This document shows, one piece after another, positions 56,209 through 64,000 of a stretch of 64,000 bases of DNA. The notes beneath the pieces are model-generated. The model was not told the origin of the DNA, made no database searches, and was given only the letters and a program-made list of their open reading frames with translations. Every line of letters begins with the position of its first letter. Position 1 is the stretch's first letter. A program made the translations under genes and the position numbers. Location: contig DRHT01000030.1 in NCBI GenBank assembly GCA_011053055.1, positions 1 through 64,000 of the forward strand, written 5' to 3'. This stretch comes from Halopseudomonas sabulinigri. GTDB taxonomy: Bacteria; Pseudomonadota; Gammaproteobacteria; Pseudomonadales; Pseudomonadaceae.

Positions 56209-57399
56209 ATGCAGCTTCCAGGCACGACACTGCTGGTGATTGACGACGATGATCACGTTCGGCAACGCATTTCAGCGCATTTGGAACATGGCGGATACGA
56301 TGTCTTGCAGGCCAGTGACGCCAGCGAAGGTCTCGCCGTGTTCACTGCGCAGCGTCCGGGCTTGGTGCTCTGTGACCTTCACCTGGGACACGGCCGTGGT
56401 TTTGAGTTGGTACGTGAAATTACCGACAGCGCCCCTGATATCCCGGTCATTGTCGTCTCCGACAGTGGCTTGATGAGCGACGTGGTAGAAGCCCTTCGCC
56501 TTGGCGCCAGTGATTATCTAATCAAACCCTTGGATGACTTGGTTTTGCTTGAGCACGCGGTACGTCGCTCGCTCGACCGGTCTCGCCTGCGTATTGAAAA
56601 CCAGCGTATTCGTGAACGTCTGGAGCGCGCCAACCGCGATCTGGAAAACCACCTTAAAGAATTACGCGACGACCAAGCCGCCGGTCACCAGGTGCAGCTC
56701 AATATGCTGCCCGCATCGCCTTGGGTCAGCGGAGAGTACACTTTCGAGCACCGCTTAATTCCTTCTTTGTATCTGTCCGGCGATTTTGTCGATTATTTTC
56801 GGGTGTCCGATAGCCAACTGGCTTTCTATCTGGCGGACGTTTCCGGGCATGGCTCTTCGTCTGCTTTCGTTACGGTATTGCTCAAGTTCATGACGACGCG
56901 CTTGATGTACGAACAGCGCAAGGCTGAAAATGCCGGGCGTATCGAGTTCAAGCCGTCCGATGTGTTGAGTCATATCAACCGTAGCCTGATTGCCTGCAAG
57001 CTGGGCAAACATGTAACCATGTTGGGTGGCGTAATTGACGAACACAAGCAGACGCTGACCTACAGCATTGGTGGGCATTTGCCGTTGCCGATGATTTATG
57101 CGGATGGCGAAGCACGGTATTTGCTGGGTAAAGGGCGGCCTGTTGGTTTGTTTGAGGACGCCGAGTATCACAACGAGGTAATTGATCTGCCTGCGCAGTT
57201 TAGTCTGGCACTTTGCTCCGATGGGGTGCTTGATTGCCTTGAAGGGACTACTCTGAAAGAGAAAGAAGCGCGCTTGCCCCAGCTGTTTGCTGAATCTGGC
57301 GGCGCATTACGCGGGTTACTGGCAGGTTTTGGGTTAGATCCCAACAAGACCATGCCCGATGATATTTCCGTTTTGGTGTTAGGCAGGAACGCAGAATGA
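56209..57399 (+). CDS. rssB: RssB-like response regulator with PP2C/SpoIIE phosphatase domain
   Basis: REC domain (LLVIDDDDHVRQRI...LVLCDLHLGHGRG) plus FVDYFRVSDSQLAFYLADVSGHGSSSAFVTVLLK. Confidence 0.88.
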   Translation: MQLPGTTLLVIDDDDHVRQRISAHLEHGGYDVLQASDASEGLAVFTAQRPGLVLCDLHLGHGRGFELVREITDSAPDIPVIVVSDSGLMSDVVEALRLGASDYLIKPLDDLVLLEHAVRRSLDRSRLRIENQRIRERLERANRDLENHLKELRDDQAAGHQVQLNMLPASPWVSGEYTFEHRLIPSLYLSGDFVDYFRVSDSQLAFYLADVSGHGSSSAFVTVLLKFMTTRLMYEQRKAENAGRIEFKPSDVLSHINRSLIACKLGKHVTMLGGVIDEHKQTLTYSIGGHLPLPMIYADGEARYLLGKGRPVGLFEDAEYHNEVIDLPAQFSLALCSDGVLDCLEGTTLKEKEARLPQLFAESGGALRGLLAGFGLDPNKTMPDDISVLVLGRNAE

Positions 57400-57884
57400 T
57401 GACTACTGGCAAGATCCAGTTTGCGGAATCGCAGGGCACCTTTGTACTCAAGTTCATTGGTGACGTCAGGCTGACGCTCTGTGCGGCACTGGATGCCTAT
57501 ATCGAAAAAATCTTCAGCGTGCTGAGCTTTGAGTCGATCGTTATCGATTTGACTGAAACCGAAGGGATAGACAGCACCTCCCTTGGTCTGCTGGCTAAGC
57601 TCTCGATTCTGTCCAAGCAGAAGGTGGGCTTTCTGCCTACGCTGGTTTCCAACCATGACGACATGAACCGATTGCTGCAAAGCATGGGTTTTGACCAAGT
57701 GTTCAACATCGTCTCGGAAACCACGCCCACCTGTGCCGAACTGAAGGACCTGCCAGGGCAGATGTTGTCTGAAGAGAAGGTTAAGAGGAAGGTGCTGGAG
57801 GCGCATCATATTTTGATGCAACTCAACGACAGCAACCGCGAGGCCTTCCGTGACCTCGTCAGTGCTTTGGAATCAGACGCCTGA
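57396..57884 (+). CDS. rssC: STAS-domain anti-sigma-factor antagonist, RssC-like
   Basis: [23 protein letters not shown]; overlaps rssB by 4 bp. Confidence 0.85.
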   Translation: MMTTGKIQFAESQGTFVLKFIGDVRLTLCAALDAYIEKIFSVLSFESIVIDLTETEGIDSTSLGLLAKLSILSKQKVGFLPTLVSNHDDMNRLLQSMGFDQVFNIVSETTPTCAELKDLPGQMLSEEKVKRKVLEAHHILMQLNDSNREAFRDLVSALESDA

Positions 57885-58823
57885 TTTGATTCGCGCAGCA
57901 ATCAATTTTTCCAATTTGACCTGATCGGCCGCAAAGGCGCGTATACCTTCCGCGAGCTTCTCTGTGGCCATCGCGTCTTCATTGTGTTGCCAGCGGAAGC
58001 GCTCTTCGTTTAGTACGTCTCGGTCGTCAATTTGTCCTGCGTGCAGCAGTGGGGAAGGGGCTAGTACGCCATCTTCTTCCTTCAGGCTTTGCAGCAGCGC
58101 GGGGCTGATTGTCAGGCGGTCGCAGCCGGTAAGTGCCTCGATCTGGCCTATGTTGCGAAAGCTCGCCCCCATCACGACTGTGTTGTACAGATGCTGTTTA
58201 TAGTAGCGGTAAATTCGCGCTACCGATTGCACGCCTGGATCATCCAATCCGCTGAAATCACGGCCTTCCTGTTTTTTATACCAATCGTAAATGCGACCGA
58301 CAAAAGGCGAAATCAGAAATACGCCCGCATCTGCGCAGGCTTTGGCCTGAGCAAAAGAAAACAGCAACGTGAGGTTACATTGAATGCCTGCGCGCTCCAG
58401 TTCTGCAGCCGCTTGAATACCCTCCCAGGTGGAGGCGATTTTGATCAGCACCCTATCGCGGGTAACGCCGACACTTTCATAGCGCTCAACCAGCTCGAAT
58501 GCTTTTTTCAGGGTGGCGGGGCGGTCAAACGAAAGGCGTGCGTCCACTTCGGTAGAAATGCGGCCCGGGATCAGCTTAATGATGTCGCTACCTACCGCCA
58601 CAGCAAAGCGGTCGCAGGCTTCGGCTACGGGGTCAGCGCTGCGCGCGGCCTCGGTTATCACGCGGTTGAGCAGAGGGCTGTAGCTTTCTTGCTCGGCCGC
58701 TTTCAATAACAGCGATGGGTTGGTGGTCGCATCGACCGGCTGCAGGGTGCGGATGGCGTCGATGTCGCCGGTATCGGCGACAATTAAGGTGTGTTGCTTA
58801 AGACTTTCCAGTTTTGAACTCAT
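57873..58823 (-). CDS. tal: Transaldolase
   Basis: [31 protein letters not shown]...[15 protein letters not shown]...[12 protein letters not shown]. Confidence 0.97.
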   Translation of the reverse strand: MSSKLESLKQHTLIVADTGDIDAIRTLQPVDATTNPSLLLKAAEQESYSPLLNRVITEAARSADPVAEACDRFAVAVGSDIIKLIPGRISTEVDARLSFDRPATLKKAFELVERYESVGVTRDRVLIKIASTWEGIQAAAELERAGIQCNLTLLFSFAQAKACADAGVFLISPFVGRIYDWYKKQEGRDFSGLDDPGVQSVARIYRYYKQHLYNTVVMGASFRNIGQIEALTGCDRLTISPALLQSLKEEDGVLAPSPLLHAGQIDDRDVLNEERFRWQHNEDAMATEKLAEGIRAFAADQVKLEKLIAARIKSGV

Positions 58824-58862
58824 GGCATTCCGTATGCTTCAACAGGTTGCCTAGACCTTACC

Positions 58863-59906
58863 TCAAGCGGGTTGAGGCTCGCAATCGCGCGGTTGCAGAC
58901 GCTGTGTCATATCTTCCAACAGCTGATCATAGAGTGCCAGTGGCTGGTCTGTTTGATGAATAGCACTGCTCAACTGGCGGCGGAAATGCCGAGCGCCCGG
59001 CAGCCCCTGAAACAGGCCGAGGATGTGTCGGGTAACGTGGTTCATCACGCCGCCTTGCTCGATATGCCGGGCTATGTAAGGACGCATCTGCGCCATTACC
59101 TCCAGGCGCGAGAGGGGAGGCGTATCATCGCCGAAAAAGCGCTGATCCACTTCGGCCATCATGTAGGGGTTGTGGTAGGCCTCGCGACCGACCATCACGC
59201 CATCCAGCTCCGCTAGGTGTTGCTGCATAACATTTAGATCGGTTAGGCCGCCGTTAAGCAGGATTTCCAGCTGGGGGAAATCCTTTTTCAATTGGTGAAC
59301 TACGTCATATTTTAGCGGGGGTATGTCGCGGTTTTCCTTTGGCGATAGCCCCTCAAGGATGGCAATACGCGCATGCACAGCAAAAGTAGTGCAGCCGGCT
59401 TCGTGTACCTGGCCAACAAAATCGCACAGCTCTGCATAGCTATCGCGACCGTTAATCCCAATGCGGTGTTTGACTGTTACTGGAATCGTACAAGCGTCGC
59501 GCATGGCTTTAACGCCATCGGCTACCACTTGTGGATGGCCCATCAGACAGGCACCTATCATATTGTTCTGAACCCGGTCACTTGGGCAACCGACATTCAA
59601 ATTGACCTCGGCAAAACTAGCCTGCTCGGCCAAAGCCGCACATTGCGCTAGCTCGGCGGCATTGCTGCCACCCAACTGTAGTGCAAGGGGGTGCTCCTCA
59701 GGATTAAAGCCGAGGAAGCGCGTGCGATCGCCATGAATCACTGCGCCTGTCGTCACCATCTCGGTATACAGCAAGGCGTGACGGGTAATCAGGCGGGCAA
59801 AATAGCGGTAGTGGCGGTCAGTCCAGTCCATCATCGGCGCAATGGAAAAGGCTCGGTTGGGCTCAGGGCGCGTGGTTGCTGGGCTTGAGTGCTGGTTTTG
59901 GTGCAT
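58863..59906 (-). CDS. dusA: tRNA-dihydrouridine synthase A
   Basis: FSIAPMMDWTDRHYRYFARLITRHALLYTEMVTTGA...EVNLNVGCPSDRVQNN. Confidence 0.96.
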   Translation of the reverse strand: MHQNQHSSPATTRPEPNRAFSIAPMMDWTDRHYRYFARLITRHALLYTEMVTTGAVIHGDRTRFLGFNPEEHPLALQLGGSNAAELAQCAALAEQASFAEVNLNVGCPSDRVQNNMIGACLMGHPQVVADGVKAMRDACTIPVTVKHRIGINGRDSYAELCDFVGQVHEAGCTTFAVHARIAILEGLSPKENRDIPPLKYDVVHQLKKDFPQLEILLNGGLTDLNVMQQHLAELDGVMVGREAYHNPYMMAEVDQRFFGDDTPPLSRLEVMAQMRPYIARHIEQGGVMNHVTRHILGLFQGLPGARHFRRQLSSAIHQTDQPLALYDQLLEDMTQRLQPRDCEPQPA

Positions 59907-60475
59907 TAGTGACTGCCTGTTTAGTGCCTATTTACTGCCGTTTTAAGCTGTTTTCTAACGGTCGTTGCTACAAAGTAGCGGCGACCGGGAAGATGTAGCA
60001 CTGCTGTGGGAGCGATTACGTACTGAAGGAAAACGGTGGTTCGAATAGCTTCACGGCGTAGAGAGGTAATAGTTTATCAGGAAAGCCCGTCTGTTGAGTA
60101 AGCCGGTAGCCAACGCCTGTCGGAGTAGCAACAGTGATTACTGGGTTTCGGGTTTGCCGTAGATTACTCAAGCTCCCGGTTTTGTCTTCTTCTGAAACAT
60201 ATTTGTTCTGTAAAGCAACAATCGACCCGAGATTTATCCTCATTCCGAGTTGCGCATTTATTATTAACGGCTAGTTTTAAAATTGTCATGTTTGAGCATT
60301 TATTCTCTATGCTCATTGCTCGGCATGTAAGTTGATCTTAGGTTTGCGTAATAGACGTATCTGGAGATCCAAACGATGAGAGCTTTCCAGCTATCTGGAT
60401 CAGCAAAAGTGATCATCAGGAATGCTTTACATAATCCAGAATTATCGGGGATTTTTGAGTTTGTTATACAGGGAA

Positions 60476-62446
60476 ATGAATATGAGCTGTCGCACTGCCA
60501 CGCTACTTTTTGCAGGAATGGCGTTAGCTATTTCTGCCAATGCTGCAACCGAGTCGAAACCGGCAACCAAGTACACCGTTGATGCCAACAAAGCGGTACT
60601 CGAGCTATTGCCATTCAGTGATAAGCAGGATTTTGACGACGCTCAGCGCGGCTTCATTGCTAAGCCTGACACGCTGACCATTACCGGTGAAAATGACGCG
60701 CCGGTTTGGGATCTGGAGAGCTACAAGAAGTTCATCGCCATTGATAAACCTGCGCCTGACACAGTTAACCCAAGCCTTTGGCGTAACGCTCAGCTACTGA
60801 TGCAATATGGCCTGTTCAAGGTGGCGGACAATATTTATCAGGTGCGTGGCTACGATCTATCGAACATTACTTTTATCCAAGGCGATACCGGCTGGATTGT
60901 GTTTGATCCATTGATCTCCCCTGAAACAGCGAAAGCCGCGCTTGATCTGGTGACCAAGGAGCTGGGTGAGCGCCCGGTAAAAGCCATCATCTATAGCCAC
61001 AGCCATATTGACCACTACGGTGGCGCGACGGGTTTGGCCACCACGCAGGACGTGGAGTCCGGCAAGGTTCAGGTTCTGTCTCCCGAACACTTTACTGAAC
61101 ATGCCGTATCGGAAAACGTGATTGCTGGTAACGCCATGGGGCGCCGTGCGGTTTATATGTATGGTGCTTTACTACCGCGTGATGCCAAAGGCGGTCTCAG
61201 TGGCGGCTTGGGCATGACGACTTCCACTGGTAATGCCGGACTGCTGATTCCAAGCAAGGAAATCAAGAAAACCGGAGAAGTGGTCACCATCGACGGCGTG
61301 GAAATGGAGTTTCAAATGACGCCGGGCACTGAGGCTCCGGCAGAAATGAACACCTGGTTCCCGAAATGGAACGCCCTGTGGATGGCCGAAAATACCACCA
61401 ACACCATGCACAACATTCTGACCCTGCGTGGAGCTCAGGTGCGTGACGCGCTGATGTGGTCGAGCTTCTTGAATGAAACCATTGAGCTTTATGGCGACAA
61501 GGTTGAGGTCAAGTTCCAGTCTCACCATTGGCCTCTGTGGGATAACGATCGGATCATTCCTTACTTCAAGAAACAGCGCGATATTTACAAGTTTACCCAC
61601 GACCAATCGGTTCGCTTGATGAACCAGGGCTACAACGGCGAAGAAATCTCTGAAATGATCACCTTGCCGCCAGAGCTTGAGCTGAACTGGGCGACACGTG
61701 GCTATTACGGTACTTTGCGCCACAACAGCCGGGCGGTGTATCAACGCTACATGGGCTGGTACGACGGTAACCCATCTGACCTGAACAACCTGCCACCAGA
61801 GATGGTCGCAAAGAAGTACATGGAGTTCATGGGTGGTGAAGCTGCGGTACTGACCAAAGCTAAGCAATCGTTCGACAAGGGCGAATACCGCTGGGTAGCT
61901 GAAGTGATGAAGCATGCAGTATTTGCTAACCCCGGCAGTACTGATGCTAAAGAGCTGTTGGCTGATGCCTACGAGCAGTTGGGTTATCAGGCAGAATCCG
62001 GTCCATGGCGTTCAGTCTATTTACAAGGTGCTTACGAGCTCCGCAACGGTGTGCCTGATGCCGGTGGTACTCAAACAGCAACGCCAGACACTATCCGTGC
62101 GATGACACCGGAAATGCTGTTTGACTACATGTCGGTGCGTCTGAATGCTGAGAAAGCGGCAGGCAAGGTGTTCTCGATGAACATTGACCTGACTGATCTG
62201 GACAAGCACTACACTCTGACGGTCGAGAACGCGGTACTGAACTACACCGCTCATCAGGCCGAAACTTCAGATGTAGGTATCAACTTGACCACCAAGACCA
62301 TGAACAGCATTCAGCTAGGTGAAACCACCTTTGATGATGCTATCAAGGCCGGTGATATCAAAGTGACAGGCGACCAAGCTGTATTTGATGGATTCCTGGG
62401 CATGCTGGATGACTATAACTTCTGGTTCAATATCGTTACTCCGTGA
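60476..62446 (+). CDS. SdsA-type alkylsulfatase (metallo-beta-lactamase fold plus SCP2-like C-terminus)
   Basis: Signal peptide; VKAIIYSHSHIDHYGGATGL (HxHxDH variant); GLSGGLGMTTSTGNAGLLIPSKEI; YYGTLRHNSRAVYQRYMGWYDGNPSDLN. Confidence 0.93.
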   Translation: MNMSCRTATLLFAGMALAISANAATESKPATKYTVDANKAVLELLPFSDKQDFDDAQRGFIAKPDTLTITGENDAPVWDLESYKKFIAIDKPAPDTVNPSLWRNAQLLMQYGLFKVADNIYQVRGYDLSNITFIQGDTGWIVFDPLISPETAKAALDLVTKELGERPVKAIIYSHSHIDHYGGATGLATTQDVESGKVQVLSPEHFTEHAVSENVIAGNAMGRRAVYMYGALLPRDAKGGLSGGLGMTTSTGNAGLLIPSKEIKKTGEVVTIDGVEMEFQMTPGTEAPAEMNTWFPKWNALWMAENTTNTMHNILTLRGAQVRDALMWSSFLNETIELYGDKVEVKFQSHHWPLWDNDRIIPYFKKQRDIYKFTHDQSVRLMNQGYNGEEISEMITLPPELELNWATRGYYGTLRHNSRAVYQRYMGWYDGNPSDLNNLPPEMVAKKYMEFMGGEAAVLTKAKQSFDKGEYRWVAEVMKHAVFANPGSTDAKELLADAYEQLGYQAESGPWRSVYLQGAYELRNGVPDAGGTQTATPDTIRAMTPEMLFDYMSVRLNAEKAAGKVFSMNIDLTDLDKHYTLTVENAVLNYTAHQAETSDVGINLTTKTMNSIQLGETTFDDAIKAGDIKVTGDQAVFDGFLGMLDDYNFWFNIVTP

Positions 62447-62473
62447 CGCTGGATCGTATGCCAGAGCAAGATG

Positions 62474-62507
62474 AAAAAAGGATGGCCTCACGGCCATCCT
62501 TTTTTTA
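62474..62507. terminator. Bidirectional terminator between convergent genes
   Basis: aaaaaaggatggcctcacggccatccttttttt. Confidence 0.92.
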
Positions 62508-62551
62508 CCGCTTTCCATCAGCAGATTATCTGCCAGATCAATCGCACAATA

Positions 62552-63373
62552 TTATTTTGGGAACAACGCAGTGAGCTGCAGACGGACGCCCAAACCTTCC
62601 GGGCCGTTGTCCATGCTTTCTGCCCAATAGCGAAAGCCGCCACCGACGCTGAAAAGCTGCCCGCCAATGGGTATAACCTTGCTGATGATGGCGTTGATCG
62701 GGACTGCACTGTCGTCATTCTCCCAGTCGAACGTGCTTTCGGAGTTAAGCGTGTAGGTTACGGCGGAAGGGGTAGTGTATGACATGAACGGTTGGATAAA
62801 GGTGCTGCTGATGTCGCTGCGGTCATCGTCACCGGCAAAATCGACGATATGGTTAAACAGTCCGCCGTAAGTCCAAGGGCCATGTTGCCTTAGCATTACA
62901 CCTGTTGGCCCTGCGCCCCATTTGTCTGCAGTCAGCTCGTCCTCTGAGCCAGTAGGTAACAGAAATACCGGACCAAGGCCCCATATCCAGCCGCTAGCAG
63001 TGGGTTCTTTGGGCGAAAAAAACACGCTTTGAACTGTGTCACCGGTACCTGTCTGGCTGCCCGCCCCTGGAAATACGTCGCTCTGGCCAATAATCGGCAG
63101 AATGGTGCGGGAAATCATGTTCCAATCTTCGCTTATCGAGATAGGAATTACTGGCTGAATATTCAGGGTGGAGCGGTGGCCGTCATCATCGGGTCCGATG
63201 TTCTGATCATAATTGTATTGAAAAGGCACACTGATCAGAGCTGCAACCGGGTTGGATAGAGATTTCGCCAAATCTGCGTTGCTTTTCTCTGCACAGGCGG
63301 AAAAGCTGGCGGAAAGGCTGGCGAAGGTAATTGCCAGCGTGGCTGCGCGGTCGAGGCGGCGTTTATAGATCAT
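62552..63373 (-). CDS. Probable outer-membrane/periplasmic protein of unknown function
   Basis: Signal peptide (ITFASLSASFSACAEK); beta-strand-rich 273 aa protein with aromatic/Lys C-terminus (ALFPK). Confidence 0.7.
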   Translation of the reverse strand: MIYKRRLDRAATLAITFASLSASFSACAEKSNADLAKSLSNPVAALISVPFQYNYDQNIGPDDDGHRSTLNIQPVIPISISEDWNMISRTILPIIGQSDVFPGAGSQTGTGDTVQSVFFSPKEPTASGWIWGLGPVFLLPTGSEDELTADKWGAGPTGVMLRQHGPWTYGGLFNHIVDFAGDDDRSDISSTFIQPFMSYTTPSAVTYTLNSESTFDWENDDSAVPINAIISKVIPIGGQLFSVGGGFRYWAESMDNGPEGLGVRLQLTALFPK

Positions 63374-63734
63374 CGCGTAGATTTCCTTTTCTCAATGTTG
63401 GAGCGTGCCCCAAGCTTAAAAACGGTGCACGCATTACCTAGGTTAGCCAAGGTTATGAATTGCGCAATAGACGCTTGTTGTTCGGTCGAAGTGGTGTGGG
63501 AGGCGCGGTGACTGCGTCGTCTCTGCTTAAGCTCTGAACTGTTATTCACCGGGCTAATGGCGTATTGATCATGATGCTGTCGAATGCTTCCGAGGTACCT
63601 AGTATTAGTTCAGACTGCGAGACAGGCCCTATCCATGCCCGACTGATGTTGCTCAGCAAAGTCTTGTTGTAGAGCTTGTTTATACAGACAGCTGGCAGCG
63701 CTTTTCAGGATAATAAAAAATAAAGGTAGCTTTC

Positions 63735-64000
63735 ATGCAGCAGTCTCAACAAGCCAAGAACGCTTGGCGGGTTCTCTTCCTGCTTTTCCTCGCCAACATG
63801 TTCAATTTCTTCGACCGAACCATTCCGGCCATTATCATCGAGCCGCTTCGGCGGGAATGGGATCTCAGCGATTTTCAGCTGGGTTTGGGCGGTACTGCAT
63901 TTACCGTGATCTACGCGCTGGCCGGTATCCAGCTAGGCCGGATGGCTGATGTAGGGTCGCGACGCAAGATCATGGGTTGGGGCTTGGCGGCATGGAGCGG
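63735..64000 (+). CDS. MFS transporter, N-terminal fragment cut by window end
   Basis: MQQSQQAKNAWRVLFLLFLANMFNFFDRTIPAIIIEPLRREWDLSDFQLGLGGTAFTVIYALAGIQLGRMADVGSRRKIMGWGLAAWS. Confidence 0.88.
   Translation, partial: MQQSQQAKNAWRVLFLLFLANMFNFFDRTIPAIIIEPLRREWDLSDFQLGLGGTAFTVIYALAGIQLGRMADVGSRRKIMGWGLAAWS

Noticed and set aside
60016-60243. 75 aa ORF (-) upstream of the alkylsulfatase
   Set aside because: Weak start context and no recognisable family; cannot be supported.

Overview
The window is a 64 kb chromosomal segment of a Pseudomonas/Halopseudomonas-type gammaproteobacterium (inferred from gene content), coding on both strands. It opens with the 3' end of an IS3-family element. Recognisable modules: a GAF-GGDEF-EAL protein; a Fur-box-preceded efeUOB+efeM iron uptake cluster; a REP/BIME array; glpK/ybaK/glpD; metR-metE; rlmM; tusA; a sialidase/membrane protein/LTA-synthase-like operon; MATE transporter; epmC; a GGDEF protein; an orphan RhlA/PhaG-like hydrolase; pdxB; an ATP-NAD kinase-like gene; an accessory segment at about 29.1-32.6 kb; a ModF-like ABC ATPase; ilvC/ilvY; htpX; alaA-like aminotransferase; glutathione peroxidase; SagS-like hybrid kinase; tRNA-Glu and tRNA-Gly; fadE; ABC exporter; queF; mlaA; rssB/rssC-like genes; tal; dusA; an SdsA-type alkylsulfatase; and a truncated MFS gene at the right edge. 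The most unusual signals: (1) an integron-type gene cassette with a well-formed attC site but no integrase in the window, carrying a lipoprotein gene with an in-frame amber codon, followed by a Phd/ParE-like toxin-antitoxin unit; (2) an 11-element alternating REP array whose two hairpin types differ by compensatory base changes, with a decayed second cluster near tRNA-Gly; (3) a YefM/YoeB pair in which both genes carry separate frameshifts; (4) an orphan RhlA-like enzyme and a sialidase/LtaS-like operon. I found no CRISPR array and no clear multi-gene defence system. All family calls come from reading motifs by eye; no database search was run.
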